The position numbers and the translations under genes were made by a program. Shown piece by piece: positions 43,680-52,612 of a DNA stretch of 56,572 nt (the stretch's first letter is position 1; every line of letters starts with the position of its first letter). The stretch comes from CAZIKF01 sp964539825 (GTDB lineage: Bacteria; Muiribacteriota; UBA6191): assembly GCA_964539825.1 (NCBI GenBank), contig CAZIKF010000033.1, forward strand, positions 1-56,572, written 5' to 3'. Under the pieces are notes generated by a model that worked only from the letters and a program-made list of their open reading frames with translations, ran no database searches and was not told the origin of the DNA.

Positions 43680-45017
43680 ATGAAGATGAAATCCATACTT
43701 ATCGCCTCTTTATGCTGCATGATAGCGTTGAATTCCCCCGTTATGGCAGAAGATTTCTTTGAAGGTCTTGAGGGTGAAGAACAGGAGGAAAGTACGGGCT
43801 TTGATCAAGCTGAGGAAATCCCTCTCTTAGACTTTGAAGGTGATGATATCAAGGATGCCAAAGCAACCTGTTTTCCCGCCGGCCGCTTTACAAAATCCTA
43901 GCTAGAAGCTGATTTAAAGGCAATTCTTTCGGACCCGGATGGCTATGAGAAAAAACTCTTTTCTGTAATTTGGAGACAGAAACCTCAGTGGGTTCCAGAG
44001 ATGCTTACTCAGATTAAAGGCTGGGCGGAGTGTCTTGGTGGACACGAAAAAACATTTCAGAAATCAAATGAGGGAACTTCCACCAGGACTTTTCAAAAGG
44101 GTATTACACGTCTTAACGATGCTTATGGCTCTGTGTTGAAGATGGTTAAGAATGTTTATCCGCCACTTGGTAATACAAGATTTGCTAATTTCGATTTTGC
44201 CAAAAGCGTCGGTAAATTGGAAGGACCTGGATCTGTAAGTGTTCGCAGAGACCTGGCCGCCCATCTGGTGGACAAGATTTCAGCCTCCAAAGGCGTGAGA
44301 CGTGGTGCCTCCACCGGGCATATCAAATACCACCGAACCGATGATTTGATCCAGATGATCAAGGGGGACGATGGAAGTCTTGCCATTATCGAAAGTGAGA
44401 TGAATGCATCTATTGGAATCAAAATCCCGGCGATGTGGGAAGCGATTTTATTCAATACCTGCCGGGCCAAGGGAAAGGATTATGTATATGGAAATTTCAG
44501 CCCTTATGGCGATTGTCCCAAACATGATCCTAAAGAAGCCCATAAGGTTGTAGGCGAGATCATTGGTCATATTTCAAAGAGTGCTGGTGAAAACGCTTCA
44601 AAGGGGGATCCCAAGGTCATGAAGGCCCAGGCCTATTTCCTGGGTAAAATCGTGGGTCATATGGAAAAAGGGTTCCTGGCTGCCAAAGAAAAACTCGCCA
44701 AAACAGAGAGGGAAAAAATTGCCTTCGGATTCAATATCGTGAAGTACAGCCTCAAAGTGGTTCGCCAGTTCACACCCGCAGCAGCCCATTCCGCCCTCGA
44801 TCGGGTACAAGAAGCTGCTGACAAGCTCTATAAGTACGAACTCAACCAGGAGAAAATCGATAAGAAGGAACTCAGAAATCTAATGGAGTTGGTTTTCAAA
44901 GCGGTGAATATTGGATTTCACTCTGCCCTGCAGGGAGATAGTTTCGAGTCAAGAATGACCGGTTCCTACGAATTTCAATCAAGCCTTGAAGAGGGACGCG
45001 GCAGTAGTACGAGATAA
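43680..45017 (+). pseudogene. Secreted hypothetical protein split by a single in-frame TAG
   Basis: From ATG 43680 (GGGAG 5-6 bases upstream) there is a signal peptide (KSILIASLCCMIALNSPVMA), an acidic stretch and FPAGRFTKS, then TAG at 43899-43901. The same frame continues without another stop as LEADLKAILSDPDGYEKK and on to TAA at 45017, 446 codons in all. No frameshift or codon decay is visible in the 371 codons after the TAG. The next ATG (44001) has no ribosome site. The downstream part is helical (GYQAYF-like and Lys-rich segments) and unrecognised. Either nonsense, suppression or sequence error. Confidence 0.75.
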
Positions 45018-45029
45018 TCGGGCCTATTG

Positions 45030-45464
45030 TCAGGCTGAAGTGTTCCAGTTGAGCCAAAATGAGTCGAGGGACCTGGTTAACTCCATTAGCTCCAAAAAAT
45101 CGATAGGTTTCACTACATAGGCATTTGCTCTGAGCTTATAGGAAGCGCAACGATCATCATCAGCATCGCTTGAGGAGAGGATGACGATCGGAATATTTTG
45201 AAATTCTTCGGAGTTTTTCAACCACCGAAGAACTTCCAATCCGTCCATTTTCGGGAGTCTCAGGTCCAGGAGGATCAGGTCTGGGTCCAGGTGTGTTGAT
45301 TCACTGTATTCGCCTTGCTTTTGGAGGTATTCGAGAGCCTCTTCGCCGTCAGCAACTCTCTTCATTGGGGTTGTGATCTCATTCTCCTCCAGGCTTCGAT
45401 AGACCAATTCCGCATGGTCATGATTATCTTCCACCAGGAGAATACTCTTACTTCGATCAAACAT
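45030..45464 (-). CDS. Single-domain response regulator (Rcp1-like)
   Basis: 144 residues from ATG 45464 (GGGGAG 3-4 bases upstream; an upstream in-frame start at 45518 is poorer). A receiver of the Rcp1 type: LLVEDNHDHAELVYRSL, DLILLDLRLPKMDG with the phosphorylation Asp, PIVILSSS, and NAYVVKPIDF with the Lys. Rcp1-type receivers partner phytochrome-like PAS kinases, and such a kinase is encoded at 46102. It lies downstream of a close paralogue and is likely in the same operon. Confidence 0.93.
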   Translation of the reverse strand: MFDRSKSILLVEDNHDHAELVYRSLEENEITTPMKRVADGEEALEYLQKQGEYSESTHLDPDLILLDLRLPKMDGLEVLRWLKNSEEFQNIPIVILSSSDADDDRCASYKLRANAYVVKPIDFLELMELTRSLDSFWLNWNTSA

Positions 45465-45633
45465 GTGCTCCCCAATCCCTGGGCGCAAAGGATAGAAAAC
45501 AGTGCGTTTTTTACCCATGCGTAAACGGTTTCCCCGTTTGGTCCTATAAGCTAAGTATAAGCTCTAAATCACTATTGAATAGGATTTTGAGAAGACTCTT
45601 TTTAACTGGTCGATAGGATTCAAGGAGTGAAAT

Positions 45634-46077
45634 TCAGGAGTCTCTTGGTGGTGGAGAGGAAAACTCAAACCAGAAGAGCTTGAGGGTTTCTGTCAGTGCC
45701 ACCAGGGTATCGTAATCGATAGGCTTTACTACATAAGCATTGGCTCTATACTCATAGGCCGCCAACCTGTCAGTTTCCGCATTACTGGTGGTAAGAACAA
45801 CTACTGGAATCAAATGATACTCTTTGGAGTTCTTGATTTCTTTGAGCACTTCCAGGCCGTCTAGCTTCGGCATTCTTAGATCCAGGATGATCATGTCAAC
45901 TGCTCTGTGCCCTTGCTCATAGGCACCTTTAGAATAGAGATAGTCCAGAGCCTGTTCGCCATCCGCAGCCCGATCAACAGTCACTTCAAATTCTCCCTCT
46001 TCAAGGCTGCGAAGGAAAAGCTCTGCATGATCATCACTGTCTTCTACATATAGAATATGAGGAACTTTGGTTTGCAC
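45634..46077 (-). CDS. Single-domain response regulator (Rcp1-like)
   Basis: 147 residues from GTG 46077 with AAGGAGA four bases upstream, 24 bases after the kinase stop. Motifs: LYVEDSDDHAELFLRSL, MIILDLRMPKLDG, PVVVLTTSNA, NAYVVKPIDY. It is similar throughout to the receiver at 45030, showing a duplication. The pair and the kinase form a compact signalling operon. No output domain, so the response is through protein contact. Confidence 0.94.
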   Translation of the reverse strand: MQTKVPHILYVEDSDDHAELFLRSLEEGEFEVTVDRAADGEQALDYLYSKGAYEQGHRAVDMIILDLRMPKLDGLEVLKEIKNSKEYHLIPVVVLTTSNAETDRLAAYEYRANAYVVKPIDYDTLVALTETLKLFWFEFSSPPPRDS

Positions 46078-46101
46078 AGGCTCTCCTTTGCCAGTTTCGA
46101 A

Positions 46102-48030
46102 CTATCTGGTGGAAACCACCGGGAGAGTGAAGCAAAAGGTTGAGCCTTTGCCCTCTCCTTCAGATTCAACCCAGATTTTTCCTCCGTGTAGCTCTATGAT
46201 TCTACTAACAATAGCCAGTCCGATACCAGTACCTTCTTTCGTGATGTCTACACGGTCAAAGAGACCAAATACTTTTTCAAAATGGCGTTTTGCAATACCT
46301 ATACCATTATCTTTTACAAAAAAAACGGTGCCGACCTGCTCCAGGCGCGCACCGATCTCAACCCTGGGACCAACTCCCTCCCGGGAGTATTTTATAGCAT
46401 TCTCAATGAGATTCTGAAATACTTCTGAAATCCGCAGACGATCACCCATAACGGTCGGTAAACGGGCATCGATACTAATCTGAACCTCCTGCTCGGCAAT
46501 GATCCCGGCAAGTGCTTGCTTGATCTGTTCGACCATCTCTGTCATTTGGATTTCTTCGAATTCAGCATGGGTGCGACCTATCTGGGAAAGTTCCAAAATT
46601 TCCTCAAGCAGGGTCTTCATGTGGTTTGCGGCAGCGGCAATCCTCTTCATATCGAGTTTCATTCGCTCATGGTTTCCACTAATCGCATCCTTCTCAACCA
46701 TTCCCAGGTAACCACTTATTGTCACCAACGGGCTCTTGAGATCATGAGAAACCGTATAAACAAACCTCTCCAGTTCTTCAGTACGCTGCTCTACCTGCTT
46801 TTCAAGGGACTCATGGGATTTCAGCAGTTCCTTTTGTGCCCTGTGCAATTCCCGCTCCAGTCTCTTTCGCTGACTAATGTCCCTGATGGTAGTGGTTGCC
46901 CCCTTGACCCGGTCAGATTCATCCACCAGAAGTGACATGGTGATGGACGCGTCAAAATAGGATCCATCCTTTCTGGCCATGAGAATCTCCGCATCCAGAA
47001 CCTGCTCACCTTCCAGGATTTTCTCCAGGTTTGAAAAAGGCTCCTCCCGTCTGTCTACGGGAAGTGTAAGTGAGGTGGGCTTTGCGATCGCCTCCCCTTC
47101 GCTATACCCGAACATTTCAGTTGCGGCCCTATTCCAGGCGGTGATTTTTCCATTCAGATCTTCGCTAATGACCGCATCTCCCATCGAATGCAAAATGGAG
47201 GCAAGGTTTTTTTGATGGGCCATCGCCTTTAATCTCTCAGAGATATCAATAATGGAGGCTACAATTACCACCTCTCCGTCCTGAAAGATTGGATTCAGTC
47301 CAATTTCTATTGGAAATTCATCTCCGTCCTTGCGCAGGGCAAACAACTCTCGCTCACCTCCCATAGCTCGAATATCAGGAGATTTCATATATCCCTCCTG
47401 AGCGGCTTCATGTCTCTCTCGAAATCTTTCCGGAATCAGGATAATGACAGGCTCCCCCTTTAGCTCCTCCCTGCGGTACCCGAATTTGGATTCGGTTTCT
47501 GAATTCACCTGAAGAATATTTTGGCTGGAGTCGACCACGACCATGCTCACAGGGGAATTCTCAATGATTCTCTCAAGTTCCGACTCCATGAGCTGAGATC
47601 TTTTTGCCCATAAGCCTACCGCGACAACGGACCAGATCGCGAAAACCGCCAGTAAACGATTTGTGGTCACGATCCAGGAAGTTATGCCCTCGGGTGAAAA
47701 AAACCATCCCAGCAGGACAAGAAGAGTGCAGATGGTTCCGAACACAAGTGTGACCCGCAGGCCCTGGACACGTAGTGCGAGTAAGAGGACCAGAATATAA
47801 GGAACTCCCCCGGCCACTCCAAGCGGAAGGGAAATATCTATGACGAAGATCACCAGGGACAACACAATAGTCACTGGTAGGAGAAAGAGATTTAGCTGCA
47901 TGCCAATCCAGCATAGACTTCCACTAGCCACAACGACAAGTACAAGAGCATTGGAGATTCTACTCGGATTTGGGAAACAATCAGGTAGTTTGAGACGTAA
48001 TGATGGTTGTGATACTTCCCGGTAAACCAA
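46102..48030 (-). CDS. Membrane PAS-domain sensor histidine kinase
   Basis: 642 residues. Five membrane helices fill residues ~26-145. Two PAS domains follow (RIIENSPVSMVVVDSS onward, and LASILHSMGDAVISEDLNG onward), each ending in an IDISER or IRDISQRKR type linker. A coiled coil leads to the HisKA box (VSHDLKSPLVTISGY), then the ATPase lobe with FQNLIENAIKYSREG, DNGIGIAKRHFEKVF and GTGIGLAIVSRI. It autophosphorylates and should pass phosphate to the two Rcp1-like receivers downstream. The TTG start at 48030 overlaps the divergent protease gene by 31 bases, so one start may be wrong. Confidence 0.93.
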   Translation of the reverse strand: MVYREVSQPSLRLKLPDCFPNPSRISNALVLVVVASGSLCWIGMQLNLFLLPVTIVLSLVIFVIDISLPLGVAGGVPYILVLLLALRVQGLRVTLVFGTICTLLVLLGWFFSPEGITSWIVTTNRLLAVFAIWSVVAVGLWAKRSQLMESELERIIENSPVSMVVVDSSQNILQVNSETESKFGYRREELKGEPVIILIPERFRERHEAAQEGYMKSPDIRAMGGERELFALRKDGDEFPIEIGLNPIFQDGEVVIVASIIDISERLKAMAHQKNLASILHSMGDAVISEDLNGKITAWNRAATEMFGYSEGEAIAKPTSLTLPVDRREEPFSNLEKILEGEQVLDAEILMARKDGSYFDASITMSLLVDESDRVKGATTTIRDISQRKRLERELHRAQKELLKSHESLEKQVEQRTEELERFVYTVSHDLKSPLVTISGYLGMVEKDAISGNHERMKLDMKRIAAAANHMKTLLEEILELSQIGRTHAEFEEIQMTEMVEQIKQALAGIIAEQEVQISIDARLPTVMGDRLRISEVFQNLIENAIKYSREGVGPRVEIGARLEQVGTVFFVKDNGIGIAKRHFEKVFGLFDRVDITKEGTGIGLAIVSRIIELHGGKIWVESEGEGKGSTFCFTLPVVSTR

Positions 48031-49079
48031 TTTTCACCAGGGTATTGATCCTTCTCTGCGTGCTTTTGCCTCTAAAGGTCTGCTCTGATGAGAGTGAATT
48101 TTATTCCAGCCGCGCCAGTGACTTGACCACCTATCGAGCCAAGTTAAGAAAACAAATTATTGTTGGCGGTACCAACGCCAAAGTGGGTGAGGCCGCATAT
48201 GTTGCCCGGATTCTTACCAGGACTAAAGAGGATACCTACAATTGTACCGGTACCCTGGTTTCGGCAGAGTGGGTTCTCACGGCTGCCCATTGCTTCTGGG
48301 ATGGAAATGAACTGATTTCATCAAAGTCCATGATTGCTTCTTTTGAAAATTTGGAGGTAAAGAGAAAATCTAAAATTGACAAGGTCTATCAGCATCCCAA
48401 GTATAAGTCTCATGGACCCACTTATGATCTGGCCTTGTGCCATCTCTCCAGTCCCCTTATGGAAATCGATCCGGTGAGCCTTCCAGGGCCTACTTTCCAA
48501 GTTGATGCAGGTGTCCCGGTAACACTCTATGGATATGGCGACGTTTTGAAAAAAGGATTCAATGAGTGGAGTGACACTCAGATGGCCGAGAATTTACAAA
48601 CCGCTACATTGCCCATAATTGATAGGTCAACCGCGATGGATTGGATCACCAAAAAGGTTATTTACGGAGAGGAAGTGTTTGATAAAGAACTCATTCCCCA
48701 GCGTAAATCACCAGACTATTTTGAGATCGTACGATCCAGTTATTCTGACCAGGAATATAAGGATTTTCTGCAGCAACTGGATTTCACCTTTCCAAGAACA
48801 GGCTTATATTATGTAGGCTCTGATCAGAATAAGACTGCCTGCTACGGTGATAGTGGGGGACCCCTGATCTTCCAAGGCCGTTCGGGGAAACATCAGCCCA
48901 CGCAAATCGGAGTTCTGCATTCCGGGTACTTTGGCTGCGGCTTTCATCATTCTCCTAATCTTTATATTAATCTCAGGGTACACCTAGATTGGATTCATAG
49001 AATTGTGTTCGTAAGGAACATGAAACTGATAATCCCGAGAGCAGAAAAAAAGCCTGTTTTTGAAGGCGTTGAGATTTAA
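48000..49079 (+). CDS. Secreted chymotrypsin-fold (S1) serine protease
   Basis: 359 residues with a signal peptide, then a short propeptide and the mature start IVGGTNAKVGE. The catalytic triad is visible: His97 in LTAAHCF, Asp143 in TYDLALCHL, Ser285 in CYGDSGGPL. The residue six before the Ser (position 189 in chymotrypsin numbering) is Thr279, so the pocket is not trypsin-like. A ~60-residue insertion separates the barrel halves (MDWITKKVIYGEEVFDKELI). Likely exported and self-activated. Its start overlaps the kinase start on the other strand. Confidence 0.93.
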   Translation: MMVVILPGKPIFTRVLILLCVLLPLKVCSDESEFYSSRASDLTTYRAKLRKQIIVGGTNAKVGEAAYVARILTRTKEDTYNCTGTLVSAEWVLTAAHCFWDGNELISSKSMIASFENLEVKRKSKIDKVYQHPKYKSHGPTYDLALCHLSSPLMEIDPVSLPGPTFQVDAGVPVTLYGYGDVLKKGFNEWSDTQMAENLQTATLPIIDRSTAMDWITKKVIYGEEVFDKELIPQRKSPDYFEIVRSSYSDQEYKDFLQQLDFTFPRTGLYYVGSDQNKTACYGDSGGPLIFQGRSGKHQPTQIGVLHSGYFGCGFHHSPNLYINLRVHLDWIHRIVFVRNMKLIIPRAEKKPVFEGVEI

Positions 49080-49083
49080 TCCC

Positions 49084-49203
49084 TCAAGACTCAGAATCCA
49101 CAAAGACAGTTTTTTTCATTGATTCTCTTTCGGTAAATTCCTTAACCCAGGCTGAAAAGGTCTCGCGGATTGGATCGAGTAGATCTTTCGGTTTGACTAC
49201 CAA
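49084..49203 (-). pseudogene. Response-regulator C-terminal fragment
   Basis: The minus-strand frame LVVKPKDLLDPIRETFSAWV is the C-terminal signature of Rcp1-type receivers (compare YVVKPIDFLELMELTRSLDSFW at 45030). TGA lies immediately upstream, so only the last ~39 residues survive. Nothing else in the 179-base gap looks coding. Confidence 0.5.
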
Positions 49204-49296
49204 TCAACATCATAAAAGGAAAAATTTTGTAACCACTTTGATTCTAGAATCCTCTTAGTGATTGAGTACCAACCAATCTACAAAGAGGAGAAACAA

Positions 49297-50001
49297 ATGA
49301 ACTCAAAGAAATGGATTTCAATTTTACCCTTGTTCCTGGCCCTTTCCATACTTCCCGGGCAGGAAGTTCAAGCCACTGATGTCCCGAGTGATGGCAGTGA
49401 GACAGCACAGAGGAAGAAGTCCAAAACAAAGCACAGATTTCAAAAGTTGCTGAGGAAAGTAAAGTCCGAGAATCCCGAGCTATTCCAGAACTTTCAGGAT
49501 TCCAGGGGAACCTGGAGGGATTTGAGCCCTGAACAGCGCAGAGAAGCTCGCCAGAACTGGATCGAGACTACTCCGGGAGCAAAGGCATATTTCCAGAAGT
49601 CCCTTGTTAAGAAGGCGCGAAAGGACAGAGTGGAAAGACTTAAGAGTGAAAATCCCGAGCTCTTTGATCACTTGAAGCAGGCCAGGGAGAGTTGGAAAGA
49701 CTTGGATAAGAAGGAACGCAGGGAAGCAAGACGAGAATTCGTTGAAAAGAATCCCAAAGTTAAGCAGCTTTTCCATAGGAAGAAAGATCGTCAGGAGAGA
49801 AAGAAGAAGATTAAGGCTCTGAAAACGCAGAATCCGGATTTGTTCAAGTTGTTGAAGGAAAAACGCAAGAGCATGAAGGATCTCAGTACCGAGGAGAAAA
49901 GAAAGGCCCGCAAGGAATTAGTGGAGGCGCATCCTGAACTAAGGGATATTCTCTTGGGTCGCAAGCGGGGAAATAGGAGAGACCGAAAAACTAATCTTTA
50001 A
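49297..50001 (+). CDS. Secreted basic protein of three tandem repeats
   Basis: 234 residues from ATG 49297, where GAGGAG lies 6 bases upstream and the signal peptide follows (KKWISILPLFLALSILPG). The mature protein has three ~60-residue repeats with the pattern ENPELF, then W-[KR]-DL-S-x-E-x-RREARR, then ENPK or AHPEL. It is Lys/Arg rich and helical. This recalls the spacing of Spy/CpxP-like or DUF3106-like helical repeats, but no CpxP motif (LTxxQ) is present. It ends at a strong terminator, so it is monocistronic. Function unknown; a polyanion-binding periplasmic protein is a guess. Confidence 0.78.
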   Translation: MNSKKWISILPLFLALSILPGQEVQATDVPSDGSETAQRKKSKTKHRFQKLLRKVKSENPELFQNFQDSRGTWRDLSPEQRREARQNWIETTPGAKAYFQKSLVKKARKDRVERLKSENPELFDHLKQARESWKDLDKKERREARREFVEKNPKVKQLFHRKKDRQERKKKIKALKTQNPDLFKLLKEKRKSMKDLSTEEKRKARKELVEAHPELRDILLGRKRGNRRDRKTNL

Positions 50002-50014
50002 AAACTCAAATTTC

Positions 50015-50047
50015 GAGCCTGGAAATTAAAAACTCCAGGCTCCTTTT
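50015..50047 (+). terminator. Rho-independent terminator
   Basis: The 9-bp perfect stem GAGCCTGGA/TCCAGGCTC has a 10-base loop followed by CTTTTG. It ends the repeat-protein gene. Confidence 0.85.
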
Positions 50048-50073
50048 GTGTAAAGTCAGTATGAATCAAGATT

Positions 50074-51075
50074 TTAAGGTTTGGAAGGAGAGAAAAGTTG
50101 CTCAAAATGGAGTCTTTGGCTCAAGAGATTGGAAGTTTGGGCCAGGTTAAATTGTGAGCGGACTTTTCTTACAATGGTACGTCGGTTTTCTCTACCGGAA
50201 ACAGCTTCAAAGCAAAAGCTCAGGTAGGTCGCTGTACCCCGTCCATAATGATTAAATATTGCGCCGCTGCCCCCCAGGGTCTTGTATTCAAAAAGGCTGA
50301 CGGCATCCGAGTCAGCAGGTGCTAACACATCCGGGCTGCGTAACTTATCTACGCTGTCTTCTCCCTTTACATCGAATTCCATTTCCATTCCGATTAAAGA
50401 TTTTACCCACGAAGAGTTCCTGCGATAGATTGCACCTAGTACTTTTTCGTAGAAGAAAGTTCTGTATAGATTCTTCCCCAGGTTTTCTCCGCTGATAATC
50501 AGGTTTCCACCACCGCCTACATAGTCACTCAATGCTCGTCGTTCATGTCCATTGAGAGTGTCATTGACCTGTGATCCGAAGAACCAGATGACAAGCGGAT
50601 ACCTGAGTAAAGTAGCCCGGTCAGCCGTGCCGATTTTTTTATCGTATTTAAGGTAGAGTCCCCGGAGGGCCTCTTCGTAGTACCTCAGACCTTCTGCCCC
50701 CTCGTTATCAATCACCAGGAGAACCTTGGAAATTGGGGGGAGCGATGGAGGCCCCTTTTCTAATCGGACTGAGATAACCATGTCGGAATCGATATGTATT
50801 TGACGTTCCCAGGTTGTATAGCCGCGAGCATAGACATAGATATCATAAAGATCTTGGGGAAGAATGACTTCGTAGTATTCCTTGCCGGTATTGATGGGCG
50901 GAATATCTTTTTCAAGGAAAAAAATCTTTGCTGGGATAATCTTGTCCTCACCATCGCGGATGTCAAAAATCACGGAGTAGTTTCGCAAAGGTTCAGTAGA
51001 AAAACAGGCTGAAACCAGGAGTGCGAGGAGGAACGGAATCCCAAACATTGAATGTAAATTACTAATCTTGAACAT
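50074..51075 (-). CDS. Lipoprotein with carboxypeptidase-regulatory-like and GATase-like domains
   Basis: 333 residues. The signal ends LLVSAC, a lipobox, so it should be an acylated lipoprotein with Cys at about residue 24. Residues 30-105 form a beta-sandwich (EVILPQDLYDIYVYARGY, a carboxypeptidase-regulatory-like pattern). Residues ~115-300 look like a GATase-1/ThuA-like Rossmann region (KVLLVIDNEGAEG, LVIWFFGSQ, LSDYVGGGGNLIISGENLG). The GATase-type nucleophile Cys is not evident. A strong promoter lies upstream. Probable outer-membrane surface or periplasmic protein. Confidence 0.72.
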   Translation of the reverse strand: MFKISNLHSMFGIPFLLALLVSACFSTEPLRNYSVIFDIRDGEDKIIPAKIFFLEKDIPPINTGKEYYEVILPQDLYDIYVYARGYTTWERQIHIDSDMVISVRLEKGPPSLPPISKVLLVIDNEGAEGLRYYEEALRGLYLKYDKKIGTADRATLLRYPLVIWFFGSQVNDTLNGHERRALSDYVGGGGNLIISGENLGKNLYRTFFYEKVLGAIYRRNSSWVKSLIGMEMEFDVKGEDSVDKLRSPDVLAPADSDAVSLFEYKTLGGSGAIFNHYGRGTATYLSFCFEAVSGRENRRTIVRKVRSQFNLAQTSNLLSQRLHFEQLFSPSKP

Positions 51076-51111
51076 AGGGTGGATGACTTATTATCCGAGT
51101 TTAGAAGGGGG

Positions 51112-51141
51112 TTATAATAATAAACAAAATGCATCTGTCAA
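51112..51141 (-). promoter_or_regulatory. Sigma-70 promoter of the lipoprotein gene
   Basis: A consensus TTGACA (51141-51136) stands 17 bases from ATTATA or 16 from TATTAT (51119-51113). Expected start near 51105, about 30 bases before the ATG. The divergent HTH-receiver gene begins 165 bases away. Confidence 0.6.
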
Positions 51142-51277
51142 GGGTCATTTAATAGAAAATCAAAACATTTATTCCAATGTGTATATTTCCTCATCCTTTG
51201 ATTTGACGTTATACTCTTTCTGGAGGGTTTCGTTCATTTTCATTATTGGTTCGGCAGTCTGAAAATTCGGAGGCAAG

Positions 51278-51868
51278 ATGAAGGAATTTTATACAACGGT
51301 AGAGGCGGCCAGATTGTTGGGAGATGACGGTTCCAATAGAGTTCATCAGGAGATCCAATCTGGAGAGATTCCCGCCTTTCGTATCGAGGAGGGAAAGGAT
51401 TTTGGCATTACCCGGTCGGATTTGATCGAGTATATGAAGACCCATGCCATCGTAGTTCCAGACTATCTCAGTGATCCTGAACCAAAGGTCATGATTGTTG
51501 ATGATGAGACTAGTTTTACTGATCCACTTGAGGAAATACTAAACCATCATGGCTACAAGGTCATCACGGCGAACACCGGCGTTTCGGCGGGCTATCGTCT
51601 CAAAGCCTTTAAACCGCACGTTATCTTACTAGATATGGGCCTGGGCGATATGGATGGCCGGGAATTTATGAAAATAGTGAGCGGCGACGAAGAAATGCGC
51701 AATGTAAAAATTATTGGGATGTCCGCATTTGTACGAAGGGAAGATCTCTCGTCCGAGGAACTCTCCCATATCTGCGACTTTTTGAACAAGCCCTTCAAAT
51801 ATGATCTTCTTTTAGAAAAGTTGAACCTGGCAGTTGAAAAACTTGGGCCAAGGCAAATCAGTCTCTGA
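51278..51868 (+). CDS. HTH (excisionase-type) plus receiver-domain regulator
   Basis: 196 residues. The N-terminal ~65 residues are an excisionase/MerR-like helix-turn-helix (TTVEAARLLGDDGSNRVHQ, EIPAFRIEEGKDFGITRSDL). The C-terminal ~125 are a receiver: VMIVDDETSFTD, HVILLDMGLGDMDG with the phosphorylation Asp, IIGMSAF, and LNKPFK. This order (DNA-binding first) is the reverse of most two-component regulators. No paired kinase gene is adjacent. The output is likely DNA binding by the HTH controlled by phosphorylation. Confidence 0.88.
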   Translation: MKEFYTTVEAARLLGDDGSNRVHQEIQSGEIPAFRIEEGKDFGITRSDLIEYMKTHAIVVPDYLSDPEPKVMIVDDETSFTDPLEEILNHHGYKVITANTGVSAGYRLKAFKPHVILLDMGLGDMDGREFMKIVSGDEEMRNVKIIGMSAFVRREDLSSEELSHICDFLNKPFKYDLLLEKLNLAVEKLGPRQISL

Positions 51869-51937
51869 GAATCGGCTTGAAGTTAAAAGGTCCCGCCATC
51901 CCCTTGAGGTCAGAACCCCTTCCCTAAAGAAACTATT

Positions 51938-52396
51938 TTAACTGTCTAGAACACTTCGAGTAGTACCTGGTTTTCGCAGCATCTTGTCTACTTCTCCAAG
52001 GTGTAATTCCTCAGTGTGAATAAGTTCACGGGCATATTCTTCCAGCATCACCGATTCACCTTCAACCAGGGATAGTAGTTCTTTATATGCACTGAGAGAC
52101 CTTTGTTCATGATCAAGCGATTCGGTTAGAATCTCTCCTACATCATGCTTTTCAGTTTCTAGAAGTTGCCCAATTCCAAGGGAGGGATGCCCTCCTAAGT
52201 GGGTGATCAATTCCCCTGCCCTATTTGCGTGAGCCAGGGATTCGTCGGCCTGCTCGCGTAGCCAGGAAACGATCGGAATTCGGTTATAACCGTAGATCAT
52301 TAGAGAGTAGTGTGTATAACGAACCACGCCAGCCAGTTCCAATTCCAAGATACTGTTCAGTACTTCAATAACTCGTTGCTTATTCATTTTGTCCAT
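51938..52396 (-). CDS. bfr: Bacterioferritin-like ferritin
   Basis: 152 residues, a four-helix bundle. Ferroxidase ligands can be placed: Glu in LNSILELELAGVVRY, the EQADESLAHANRAGEL segment carrying E-x-x-H (SLAH), and Glu/His near ARELIHTEELHLGEVDKML. The internal haem Met of Bfr cannot be confirmed by eye, so this could be a haem-free ferritin-like protein. It stores iron or detoxifies peroxide. Bases 52397-52612 hold no confident gene. Confidence 0.85.
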   Translation of the reverse strand: MDKMNKQRVIEVLNSILELELAGVVRYTHYSLMIYGYNRIPIVSWLREQADESLAHANRAGELITHLGGHPSLGIGQLLETEKHDVGEILTESLDHEQRSLSAYKELLSLVEGESVMLEEYARELIHTEELHLGEVDKMLRKPGTTRSVLDS

Positions 52397-52612
52397 CCTG
52401 TGTTATGAATTCTCTACAACCGGGTAAGTGAAATCGCTTTTGACTCTGTAAGGCCACCAATCAACACCCTTAATCCCATGGAAAGTTGAGCAGAATACCA
52501 TCGATCAAACATATCTGCAATCCTGGTTACTGCCCGCCAGGCGCTCAATATGTCTAAAGACCGTGAGCAAGAATTGATCAATTTTCCGGCATTTAAAATT
52601 TAGCTCCTGAAC

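Noticed and set aside
52397..52612. Open frames after the bacterioferritin and VOC genes, including one continuing the VOC frame past TAG
   Set aside because: The continuation (VQELNFKCRK onward) is only 36 codons, within chance, and the VOC domain is already complete.
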